This document shows positions 1-7,246 of a DNA stretch of 11,467 nucleotides, in pieces. Position 1 is the first letter of the stretch. The number at the start of each line of letters is the position of its first letter. The DNA comes from JARFQH01 sp041299015 (GTDB taxonomy: Bacteria > Desulfobacterota > Desulfobacteria > Desulfobacterales > SG8-13). The notes below the pieces were generated by a model that made no database searches, was not told the DNA's origin, and saw only the letters and a list, made by a program, of their open reading frames with translations. The stretch covers positions 1-11,467 of the forward strand of contig JBFYWB010000076.1 of the NCBI GenBank assembly GCA_041299015.1. The letters run 5' to 3'. The position numbers were made by a program, and so were the translations under genes.

Positions 1-2233
1 TGCGGATGATGTAGCGCGGGATCTCGCGGCCGCTGCCCTCCCGCCGCAATTGCGAAGCGATGCCGATCACGGACCCCACCTCGATCCGGCGGGATCTGTT
101 CCAGGTTTCCTGCAACGGCAGCCCGGAGACATACAGATGATGGAATTCGATGCCGGACTGCCTCAGACCGTAGGCGATGCGGCCGATCTCGTGCGGGGTG
201 TCATTGACCTTGCTCAATAGCAGCACGTTGGCATAGACGGTGATGCCCCGGCGGCGCAGTACGGCGGTGATGTCGCGGTGAATCGGTTGGAGTTCTCGGG
301 AGTGCAGGAACTGGGTTTCGATTTCCAGCCGCAGCGGGCCGGCGACCGTCAATCGGTTGATCTCGCCCAGACGGTCCGCCACGGTCTTCGTGTAGCGTTC
401 GGGCGCGTAGGTGAACGTCAGGCTGCGCAGCCGCACGGCATTGAGATGCGCGATGCCCTGCAGCTGACGAACGAGTTCGGCGATGCGGGGCAGCTCATTG
501 AGGGCATCCTTCTCCGGGACGACGACAACATCGGTGATCGCCGGGTGGGACTTGATGTACGTCATCTCGTCGTCTCCGGCCGCAGCATCCATTTCGACCC
601 GGGTCGCGTGCACGCGCCGCAAGGCCTTAAGGCCGGTTTTCACCACGGCATGAAGGCAGCTCCGGTCGGCCAGAGCTTCGGCCTGCAGGCCGCCGAGCGC
701 CGCAGTGTCCGCACCGGCCGCCGGCTTGCTTTGCGGCAGACGCCCGCGGGCCCCGAGGAACAGTCCGGCATCGCCCATGCGCGCCATGAAGCGCACGTCG
801 ATGGTCCCTTCGGCGTTGAACCGCAGGGTGTCCGGTTTCTCGCTCAGCGGTGCGAACGCCTTGAAATAGGCCGGTGTGTATGGCGTCCGGAGCCAGATGA
901 AATCCTCATTCTCCGCGTCCTGTTCCACTGCCCAACCGCTGGTGTGCCAATCCATTTTTCCGATCGGAGTTCCCGTGGTCATGCGCGGGATGGCGCGGTC
1001 GGAGAGATGGGCGCGTAAATAAAGAGCGGCCTGAAGCCCTTTCGAAATCGGGGTTGCATAGACCCCGTTGCCGTGGATCGGGCTGCAGGGAATAAAGATG
1101 TAGTGCAGCTCCGCCCCGGCGCCTCTCAGCAGGCTGAAGAGCCGGGTCAGCTCCGGCCCCTGGTCATTGCACCCTTTCAGAAAAGGGGTTTGAACATAGA
1201 CTGAAATCCCGCTCTTGGTCAGCTCGGTGACGATCTCCAGGCTTTCGGGCGAAATCTCGTCGGGGTGGATAAAATGGGTGGCCACTTCCATGCGCTTGCC
1301 TTTTTCCTGCAGTTGGCCACTTTTCATTTTCAGGTAGTTCAGCAACTCGGCGCTATGTCCCAAAAACAGGTGGGGATAATAGGCCACGGCGCGGGAAGCG
1401 AGGCGCAGGGTCTGCACCTGCGGAATGTTCATGAGACCTGCGATGGTCTCGTCCAAGGCGCAACGGTTCAAAAAAGGGTCTCCGCCGGTGACGAGCACCT
1501 CTTTTATATCGGCGCGGCGGCGGACGTGGTCCAGGGCCCGCTGGATATCGGCGCTGGTTGGATTTTTCTGTTTGCGCGAATCCTTGTGCTTGCGGAAACA
1601 GAACCGGCAGTAAACCGGGCAGCTCATGGTCAGCAGGAAGATGGCGCGGTTCGGGTACATCTGCTCCACCAGGCCCTGCCGGAACCGGCCGACCCAGGTG
1701 TCGGCGTATCCGGTCGGATCGAGTTCTTCGACAAACGGCAGGTACTGGCGCGCCACTGCCGGTGAGACCCGCATCTGGCGGAGGGTGTGCAGCGAGAGTC
1801 TCACCGGATAAGTGTCGATCACACGCTGCAGATCGTTACGGTCGGCCTGCGGGATGGCCGTGTCGGTCAATTTTTCGAGTTGGGCCGTGGTCCGAACCTC
1901 GATCAGGTTATTGCCGGGCACCAGGTGTTCCAGGGCCGCAACAAGCAGCAGATGGGGCAGCTTAAGACCGTTGAAGCCCGCCGCAAGGCCCCTGCGGCCG
2001 TTGGCCGATGCCAGCCGCCGGGCGAGTTCGACGCAGAACCCTCGGGGATCACCGCCGAAGCCGCACGCCGCGGTCAGGCGCATGAATTTCGTTTGACCGG
2101 CGCCGGCGCCGATCACGTCGCAAAAGGGGCGCCCCAGGAGGGACGGCACGGCGTAGCGTTCCAGAAAAGCGGTCAGCGTTTCGCCAAGCCTGCGGGCTAA
2201 GAGTTCCCCGGAATCGGGGAAAGGGTCCCCCAC
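1..2233 (-). CDS. KamA-family radical SAM protein with a second, cysteine-less KamA-like half (3' end outside window)
   Basis: I translated this frame by hand: 744 codons are open from the chosen start to the left edge, so the C-terminus is missing. Counting from 2233, residues about 150-450 match lysine 2,3-aminomutase/KamA enzymes. They show a YPNRAIFLLT lead-in, the [4Fe-4S]/SAM motif CPVYCRFCFRK (C205, C209, C212), VTGGDP at 248-253, an ATHFIHPDEIS strand, and TPIGK with K426 where KamA has its PLP lysine. From about 530 a second copy of the barrel pattern appears (HPAITDVVVVPEKDAL, LQGIAHLNAVRLRS, LETQFLHSREL-like, RGITVYANVLLLSKVND, EFHHLYVSGLP). It keeps only one Cys (C526) near where the triad should be. 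Start: GTG at 2233 has GAGG five bases upstream. A GTG at 2329, overlapping the crotonase end by 16 bases, is in frame but has a poor ribosome site and adds unconvincing sequence. Substrate unknown; mutase activity in the first half is inferred. Confidence 0.85.
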   Translation of the reverse strand, partial: MGDPFPDSGELLARRLGETLTAFLERYAVPSLLGRPFCDVIGAGAGQTKFMRLTAACGFGGDPRGFCVELARRLASANGRRGLAAGFNGLKLPHLLLVAALEHLVPGNNLIEVRTTAQLEKLTDTAIPQADRNDLQRVIDTYPVRLSLHTLRQMRVSPAVARQYLPFVEELDPTGYADTWVGRFRQGLVEQMYPNRAIFLLTMSCPVYCRFCFRKHKDSRKQKNPTSADIQRALDHVRRRADIKEVLVTGGDPFLNRCALDETIAGLMNIPQVQTLRLASRAVAYYPHLFLGHSAELLNYLKMKSGQLQEKGKRMEVATHFIHPDEISPESLEIVTELTKSGISVYVQTPFLKGCNDQGPELTRLFSLLRGAGAELHYIFIPCSPIHGNGVYATPISKGLQAALYLRAHLSDRAIPRMTTGTPIGKMDWHTSGWAVEQDAENEDFIWLRTPYTPAYFKAFAPLSEKPDTLRFNAEGTIDVRFMARMGDAGLFLGARGRLPQSKPAAGADTAALGGLQAEALADRSCLHAVVKTGLKALRRVHATRVEMDAAAGDDEMTYIKSHPAITDVVVVPEKDALNELPRIAELVRQLQGIAHLNAVRLRSLTFTYAPERYTKTVADRLGEINRLTVAGPLRLEIETQFLHSRELQPIHRDITAVLRRRGITVYANVLLLSKVNDTPHEIGRIAYGLRQSGIEFHHLYVSGLPLQETWNRSRRIEVGSVIGIASQLRREGSGREIPRYIIR

Positions 2234-2313
2234 GGCCGCCTCGAGCGAATCTTCTTGTCCATGGCCATGAATACCGGGCCGCCCGGCGGTGGCCGTGTTA
2301 ATCCGAATTGAGT

Positions 2314-3093
2314 CTACTTCTCTTTCCACTCGGGTTTGCGTCTGTCCAGAAAGGCTTTTACGCCTTCGGTCGCATCCGCTGTGGTGCAGAGGCGCGCAAA
2401 GGCTTCATTCATGTAGTCGAAGGCCTGAGCGTAGTCCATGTCGGCCGATGCGTAAAATGCTTTTTTGGCAATCTGCAGCGCGACAGGACTCTTTCCAGCC
2501 AGGCGCGCCGCCCACTTCCGGGTCTCGGCTTCCAGGGCATCCACCGGCACGACCTTGTTCACCAGCCCCATTTCCAAGGCTTGGCGGGCTTCGAGCAGTT
2601 CGCCGAAAAACAGCATTTCGAGGGCCCGCTTACGGCCCACCGACCGCGACACCGGAATGACCGGCCCTACGCAGTTCAAACCGACATTGATGGCGGTCAG
2701 GCCGATGCGCGCATTCTCCGCCGCGACCGCCAGATCGGCAGCCGCGACCAAGCCGGCGCCGTTGGCGGCTGCGACGCCCTGAACCTGAGCGATCACCGGG
2801 GTTTGCATGCGGCCGATGGTGACCAGCGGCTTTTCCATGGTTTCGATCCAGGCCCGATATTCCATGGCGGTTTTATCGAAAAATTCCTTGATGTCGATGC
2901 CGGCGCAAAAAGCCTTACCGGCCCCCTTGACGATGATCACGCGCGCACGGGCGTCCTGATCCAATTCTTCCAACGCAGCGACGAGTTCGCGAGCCAAGTC
3001 GGCATCGAAGGTGTTGAGTTCCTTGGGCCGGTTGAGAGTGATGACGGCAACGAAATCCTCGCCGATGTCGACCAGCAGATTTCCACTAGGCAT
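2314..3093 (-). CDS. Crotonase-superfamily (enoyl-CoA hydratase/isomerase-like) protein lacking both catalytic glutamates
   Basis: This 259-residue protein has the usual length and fold signature of crotonases. The CoA/oxyanion segment is AGKAFCAGIDIKEF (58-71), and the second oxyanion loop is VQGVAAANGAGL (104-115). The C-terminal part is FLDRRKPEWKEK. Compared with rat mitochondrial enoyl-CoA hydratase from memory, Glu144 corresponds to G114 and Glu164 to A134, so classical hydratase chemistry is unlikely. The stretch INVGLNCVGPVIPVSR followed by ALEMLFFGE resembles the ECHDC3-like branch, whose reaction is poorly defined. The ATG at 3093 is well supported: AAGGAG lies five bases upstream. 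The KamA-like gene follows on the same strand, 80 bases after the stop or overlapping it by 16 bases, depending on that gene's start. Membership of the superfamily is secure; the reaction is unknown. It may act on a CoA thioester as an isomerase, a hydrolase or a non-catalytic binder. Confidence 0.9.
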   Translation of the reverse strand: MPSGNLLVDIGEDFVAVITLNRPKELNTFDADLARELVAALEELDQDARARVIIVKGAGKAFCAGIDIKEFFDKTAMEYRAWIETMEKPLVTIGRMQTPVIAQVQGVAAANGAGLVAAADLAVAAENARIGLTAINVGLNCVGPVIPVSRSVGRKRALEMLFFGELLEARQALEMGLVNKVVPVDALEAETRKWAARLAGKSPVALQIAKKAFYASADMDYAQAFDYMNEAFARLCTTADATEGVKAFLDRRKPEWKEK

Positions 3094-3122
3094 ATTGGCT
3101 CCTTTTCTCCTCGGTATCTTTT

Positions 3123-3147
3123 AACCGACGCTCGGTGAGCAGCGGTT
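3123..3147. repeat. Imperfect inverted repeat upstream of the crotonase gene
   Basis: AACCG (3123-3127) and GCTC (3130-3133) pair with GAGC (3137-3140) and CGGTT (3143-3147) around a GGT loop, with a two-base mismatch in each arm. It lies 30 bases upstream of the crotonase start, in the 132-base gap after the phosphatase gene. No T-run follows on either strand, so it is not a normal intrinsic terminator. It could be an operator or an mRNA processing structure. I found no convincing -35/-10 pair in this gap. Confidence 0.4.
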
Positions 3148-3225
3148 CGGAGATCTTTCCTTCCGACCGCATTCACGGACAGTCAACATGTAAATTCTTT
3201 CCCCCTGCCGAAACGAGACACGCTC

Positions 3226-4872
3226 CTAAATCTGCCAGTCGCCGGTCGCCCCCAGACCCTCGACCACCTTGACGACAACCAGGGTCATGTCGTCTTGGCG
3301 CTTGCACCCCAGTGTGAAATGATCCACGTCCTCATAAACGGCTGCGATGATGGCCTCGGCCGGCAAGTGGGCATTTCGGCGGATGGTATCACGAAAACGC
3401 TCTTGGCCATACATTTTTCCGTTCCGGTCGCCGGCTTCCCAAATCCCATCGGTGCCGACGACGATGACCTGCCCCACGGCAAGGCCGGTTTGCAGGTTTT
3501 GCTGGTAGACGAAGGTCTCATCGACGCCTAACGCAATTCCGGCGCCTTTGAGTTCCATGAACCCTTCGCGCGAGGGGTCGTAAACAAACGCCGGGCTGTG
3601 ACCCGCTCTTACCCAACGCAATTGCTTTTTATGCGGTTCGATACTCAGGTAGAACAAGGTGATGAACCGGCCGGTATTGAGGAAGTCCCGGGACAAGTGG
3701 CGGTTCATTTCGGTGATGATTTGCGAGGGGTCTCCGCATTGCGCGGCGCGCATGCGCAAAAACGCCCGCGCAGTCGTCATGAGAAGGGCGGCTTCGACCC
3801 CGTGGCCGGTCACGTCGCCCACCACGATGCCGAAATGCTCATCCGGACAATCCCGCCCCGGCAGGTAATCAAAATAATCCCCACCGATCTCATCGCAGCT
3901 CAATGCCCGGCCCGCAATGTCAAGGCCTCTGATTTGGGGACTGTTTTGCGGCAGGAGACTTCTCTGAACTTCGGCCGCCAGTTCGAGCGATTTTTTACGC
4001 TCGGTCATATCGATCACAAAGTTCATCGTGCCGATGAGGGTTCCGCGGTCGTCCCGGAGCTTGTCGCTGTGAACCAATACAGGAATTCGCCGCCCGTCCT
4101 TTGACAGCAGGGTTCCCTCGATCTCACGATTTTCTCCGGCGGCCAGCTCCAGCCGGTTGATTTTTAAATATTGCCTGAAATCTCTGGTCACATAGTCCAA
4201 CGGCGTCTTGCCGATGATCTCCGATGGACTGTAGCCGATCATCCGGCAATAGGCGTCGTTCACCTCGGTAATGATAAAATCCTTGTCCATCAGCAGGAAA
4301 CCCTCGGCGGTGGTTTCCACGATGCGCCGATACTTTTCCTCCCGCCGCTGGATTTCCACCTCGGCCTTGAGCCGCCCCAGTTCGGCCGATGCGCGCGCGG
4401 CAAATATCCGCATCAGCGTTTCGGCACGCGGTTCTCTGGGTAGCGGCCGCGTATCGAGGACCGCCAGGTTCCCGACGATCTTGCCGCCGCTGGCCAAAAG
4501 CGGCACACCCATGTAGCTGACGGCACCGATGTCCTTCAGGTTCGAATTGTTCGGAAATATCTCGAGAATATTATCGGGGTGATGAATCAGTTCGGCCGTT
4601 TCGATCACGACCCCGCAGGGCGTCCCGTCGATTTCCATCTCGAAATTGCGGATCAATCGCCCTTCGGCCCAAAACGCCAGGGCGCGCAGGCGCCGGGGCT
4701 CTTCGATAAGCTCGGTTACCCAGGCGCTGTGCGTATTGAGGGCCTTGGCGAGGTTGACCACCAAGGCTTCGAAGAACCGTTCCCCGGTTTCGGTGGCGGT
4801 TCCCTCCAGGATGATCCGCAAAGCGGTGTTCTCATCGGGAAACCTTACGCGAAGTTGCTCAGAAGACACCAT
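3226..4872 (-). CDS. GAF-PAS-SpoIIE/PP2C-type serine phosphatase (RsbU-like)
   Basis: This is a 548-residue cytoplasmic signalling protein with no membrane segment. A GAF-like sensor spans about residues 20-168, with MGVPLLASGGKIVGNLAVLD at 121-140. A PAS domain spans about 178-290, ending in the classic IDMTERKK linker. A helical linker with VQRSLLPQ (302-309) leads to the PPM/SpoIIE phosphatase domain (about 315-540). All metal-binding motifs are present: EIGGDYFDY (D332), VGDVTGHGVEAALLM (D353), GTDGIWEAGD (D475) and QDDMTLVV (D527/D528). The family dephosphorylates Ser/Thr on anti-anti-sigma (STAS) proteins, but no STAS or anti-sigma gene is visible here. I place the start at ATG 4872, not at 5007. 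The longer frame would overlap the malic enzyme gene by 95 bases and adds a Cys-rich, domain-free leader, while 4872 has AGGAG nine bases upstream. It sits 40 bases behind the malic enzyme gene, so co-transcription is likely. Confidence 0.93.
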   Translation of the reverse strand: MVSSEQLRVRFPDENTALRIILEGTATETGERFFEALVVNLAKALNTHSAWVTELIEEPRRLRALAFWAEGRLIRNFEMEIDGTPCGVVIETAELIHHPDNILEIFPNNSNLKDIGAVSYMGVPLLASGGKIVGNLAVLDTRPLPREPRAETLMRIFAARASAELGRLKAEVEIQRREEKYRRIVETTAEGFLLMDKDFIITEVNDAYCRMIGYSPSEIIGKTPLDYVTRDFRQYLKINRLELAAGENREIEGTLLSKDGRRIPVLVHSDKLRDDRGTLIGTMNFVIDMTERKKSLELAAEVQRSLLPQNSPQIRGLDIAGRALSCDEIGGDYFDYLPGRDCPDEHFGIVVGDVTGHGVEAALLMTTARAFLRMRAAQCGDPSQIITEMNRHLSRDFLNTGRFITLFYLSIEPHKKQLRWVRAGHSPAFVYDPSREGFMELKGAGIALGVDETFVYQQNLQTGLAVGQVIVVGTDGIWEAGDRNGKMYGQERFRDTIRRNAHLPAEAIIAAVYEDVDHFTLGCKRQDDMTLVVVKVVEGLGATGDWQI

Positions 4873-4912
4873 TCCCCGTTTCTCCTGAAAGGTGCAGAAG
4901 ACGCACCTGCTA

Positions 4913-6571
4913 CTAAACGTAGCTTTTGTAATTGGGTTCGTACATCTGTGACTGAATAAAAGCCTCCAAGTCGATGGGCTTTGGCACGGTGGCAAGGCCC
5001 TGGTCAAAGGCCACTTCGGCCACTGCCGCGGCGATCTTGACGGACACCTCCCTGATCCGTTTCAGGGGCGGGTAGAGGCTTCCGCGCTTGAAATCAGCTT
5101 CCGTAACGTTGCCCGACAGTACGTTTGCGGCGATCAGAAACATTTCATCGGTTACATGACGCGCTTTGCAGGCGACCACACCGAGCCCCACTCCCGGAAA
5201 AATGTAGGCATTGTTCCCCTGACCGGGCGCATAGGTTGTTCCGTCGAGCGTAAACGGGTCAAACGGACTGCCGCTGGCAAAAATGGCGCGGCCCTGAGTC
5301 CAGACATAAGCTTCTTTGGCCGTGCATTCGGATCGTGGGGTTGGATTAGACAGGGCAAAGACGATCGGTCTCTGGTTGCACCGGGCCATTTCTTCCAGCA
5401 CGGGTTGGGTAAATGTACCCGGCTGACCGCAAACGCCGATGATGGCAGTGGGCTTCAGGGCCTTGACCGCATCGAGGAAATACGGATGGTCCCTGAACTC
5501 GTGCGCAAAACGACGTTTGTGTTCCGGCAGATTTTTCCGGCTCCTGACGACCAGGCCCTTGGAATCGGCAAACCAGCAGCGCTCTCGGGCTCCCTTTTGG
5601 GAGATCCCCTCCTTCATCATGGCTGAGACGATCAAATTTCCGATGCCGGTCCCGGCTTCGCCCGCACCCAGAAACAGAATCTTCTGGTCGGTAAATTTTT
5701 GGCCGGTCATTCGCATGGCCGCATACAATCCTGCCAGAGCAACGCCGGCCGTTCCCTGGATATCGTCGTTGAAAGCGCAGACGCGGCTCCGATACGTGTT
5801 CAACAGTCGGAAGGCATTGACGTTCCCAAAATCCTCGAACTGTATGAGGGTGTCGGGAAAATTCTCCTGTACGGCGGCGATAAACTCTTCGATCAGGTTG
5901 TCATATTCTTCGCCCCGGATCCGCTGATGGCGCATGCCGAAGTAGAGCGGGTCCTTTAACAACTCGACATTGTTGGTGCCGACATCGATGGTTACCGGCA
6001 GACACCATGAGGGATGAATGCCGGCACAGGCGGTATAGAGCGAGAGCTTGCCGGCCGGAATGCCCATCCCGGCAACGCCCAAGTCCCCCAGGCCGAGAAT
6101 ACGTTCACCGTCGGTCATCACGATGATGCGAACCTCTCTGTTGGGCCAATTCCGCAGGATTTCCGAAAAACGACCCTTGTTGTTGTCGGAAACAAAAATG
6201 CCTTTCGGGCGGCGAAAGATATGAACATACCTCTGACAGGCCGCTCCGACCGTCGGGGTGTAGATGATGGGCATCATCTCTTCGAGATGATCGGTCAGAA
6301 CCCGATAAAACAGGGTCTGGTTGCGGTCCTGGAGCGCCACCAGAAAAATGTACTTTTCCAGATCGGATGTTTTGCGGTTGTAGTTTCCCATGACCCGCAA
6401 CACCTGTTCTTCCATGGTGTTGATCCCGGGCGGCAGGAGCCCCCGCAACCCTAATTTGTCACGTTCTGCTTCGGTGAAGGCCGTGCCCTTGTTCAAGGCT
6501 GGATCATAGAGATAATTCATGCAGTTATAAACAGCGGGACATGGCTTCGCGGCGGAAATGTTATCCGGCAT
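4913..6571 (-). CDS. Malic enzyme (oxidative decarboxylation of malate to pyruvate)
   Basis: A complete 552-residue malic enzyme of the long, eukaryote/E. coli MaeA-like type. The active-site set is intact by comparison with human malic enzymes: Tyr104 in IIYTPTVGAACQR, Arg157 in TDGERILGLGD, Lys174 in GIPAGKLSLYTACAG, Glu246-Asp247 in QFEDFGNVNAF, and Asp270 in FNDDIQGTA. The Rossmann glycine motif is FLGAGEAGTGIG (300-311). After it, DSKG (S337, K338) and K352 in HKRRFAHE match the residues linked to NADP use in cytosolic NADP-malic enzyme, where NAD enzymes have other residues. I therefore lean to NADP, as an inference. The ATG at 6571 has GGGAG five bases upstream. It is the first gene of the minus-strand block and would supply pyruvate plus NAD(P)H. 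Gene symbol left blank because cofactor and orthology are not settled. Confidence 0.96.
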   Translation of the reverse strand: MPDNISAAKPCPAVYNCMNYLYDPALNKGTAFTEAERDKLGLRGLLPPGINTMEEQVLRVMGNYNRKTSDLEKYIFLVALQDRNQTLFYRVLTDHLEEMMPIIYTPTVGAACQRYVHIFRRPKGIFVSDNNKGRFSEILRNWPNREVRIIVMTDGERILGLGDLGVAGMGIPAGKLSLYTACAGIHPSWCLPVTIDVGTNNVELLKDPLYFGMRHQRIRGEEYDNLIEEFIAAVQENFPDTLIQFEDFGNVNAFRLLNTYRSRVCAFNDDIQGTAGVALAGLYAAMRMTGQKFTDQKILFLGAGEAGTGIGNLIVSAMMKEGISQKGARERCWFADSKGLVVRSRKNLPEHKRRFAHEFRDHPYFLDAVKALKPTAIIGVCGQPGTFTQPVLEEMARCNQRPIVFALSNPTPRSECTAKEAYVWTQGRAIFASGSPFDPFTLDGTTYAPGQGNNAYIFPGVGLGVVACKARHVTDEMFLIAANVLSGNVTEADFKRGSLYPPLKRIREVSVKIAAAVAEVAFDQGLATVPKPIDLEAFIQSQMYEPNYKSYV

Positions 6572-6673
6572 GGGGGCTCCCTCTTTTCTGTGCGCAGAAG
6601 CTGATTTTTATCCGGTATGCGATGATGAATCGTCCGGGTTATTGTTGGTTCCTTGTAAGAGGTCGTTTTCCTT

Positions 6674-6701
6674 TATATATTCATTGTAAGTGCCAAAGCA
6701 A
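6674..6701 (-). promoter_or_regulatory. Possible sigma70-type promoter for the malic enzyme block
   Basis: On the minus strand, TTGCTT (6701-6696) is followed after 16 bases by TATATA (6679-6674), about 100 bases upstream of the malic enzyme start. The AT-rich -10 stands out in this GC-rich DNA. The spacing is slightly short and the -35 matches four of six bases, so this is a candidate only. The rest of the 6572-6804 divergent spacer shows no other clear signal for the minus strand. Confidence 0.4.
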
Positions 6702-6804
6702 TCAATGCGGCCGTATTTTTTGAGTAAACTTTTTTAGAACCTGAGCGTCTTAAGCACCAGGACCCGATGTGAATGCCGCCCCCGCGTCGGGCGAGGAGGA
6801 TAAA

Positions 6805-7230
6805 ATGAAGAAGGCTGTCTGGACGGCTCTCTTAGCCATGGCGCTGCTGCTCGTCTTGCCCTTGCCGAGCGATGCGGGCCATTCCCGCGGCTATGGTGGA
6901 AAACACTACAAGGCCCCCTATCATGGACGGGCCGGGTATCATGGGGCCTGGCGCGGCCAGCGGGCCTATTGGGGACCGCGTTCCTCTTATGGTTTCCGGT
7001 TCTATTGGGGAGGCCCGGTCGTCGTGGGACCGCCGTGGTACCCGTTCGGTTATTACGCCCCGCCGCCGGTGATCGTCCGGCAGCAACCGCCGGTGTATGT
7101 CGAACCGGCACCGCGGCCGGACCCGTATTGGTATTATTGCGAGAATCCGCAGGGGTACTACCCGTATGTCAAAAGCTGCCCGGGCGGATGGATGCAGGTC
7201 GTTCCGCAGCCGACGCCGCCCAACCCGTGA
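6805..7230 (+). CDS. Small secreted Gly/Tyr/Pro/Trp-rich protein of unknown function
   Basis: This 141-residue protein starts with a clear Sec signal peptide (KK, then a hydrophobic run to about residue 20, likely cleaved after SDA at 22-24). The mature part is low-complexity and aromatic: a Gly/His/Tyr/Trp/Arg segment (25-70), a Pro-rich segment (71-106) and a compact tail with PYWYYCENPQGYYPYV and SCPGGWMQVVP. The only two cysteines, C112 and C125, sit in this tail and could form a disulfide in the periplasm. From memory, similar YWYYC...GYYPYV...C.GGW tails occur in uncharacterised proteobacterial envelope proteins. The start at 6805 is fixed by GAGGAGG directly upstream; an earlier ATG at 6769 would precede the signal peptide and is rejected. 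The stop is 16 bases before the next start, so the pair is probably co-transcribed. Function unknown; envelope or outer-membrane association is inferred. Confidence 0.85.
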   Translation: MKKAVWTALLAMALLLVLPLPSDAGHSRGYGGKHYKAPYHGRAGYHGAWRGQRAYWGPRSSYGFRFYWGGPVVVGPPWYPFGYYAPPPVIVRQQPPVYVEPAPRPDPYWYYCENPQGYYPYVKSCPGGWMQVVPQPTPPNP

Positions 7231-7246
7231 AGGAGAACCGGCTGAA

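Noticed and set aside
278..1018. Plus-strand open frame of 246 codons over the KamA-like gene, and similar ones to 2200
   Set aside because: They are antisense shadows in GC-rich DNA. The minus-strand frame carries the recognisable KamA motifs, and the plus-strand products resemble nothing and have no good ribosome sites.
4873..5007. Longer start for the phosphatase at 5007
   Set aside because: It would overlap the malic enzyme coding end by 95 bases and adds a 45-residue leader without domain character. ATG 4872 has a ribosome site.
6676..6695. TGGCAC on the minus strand upstream of the malic enzyme gene as a sigma54 -24 element
   Set aside because: The -24 half fits, but the expected -12 TTGC element is replaced by ATGA at the right spacing, so a sigma54 promoter is not supported.
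6769..6804. Earlier ATG for the secreted aromatic protein
   Set aside because: The twelve extra residues are polar and would bury the signal peptide, and the GAGGAGG ribosome site serves ATG 6805.
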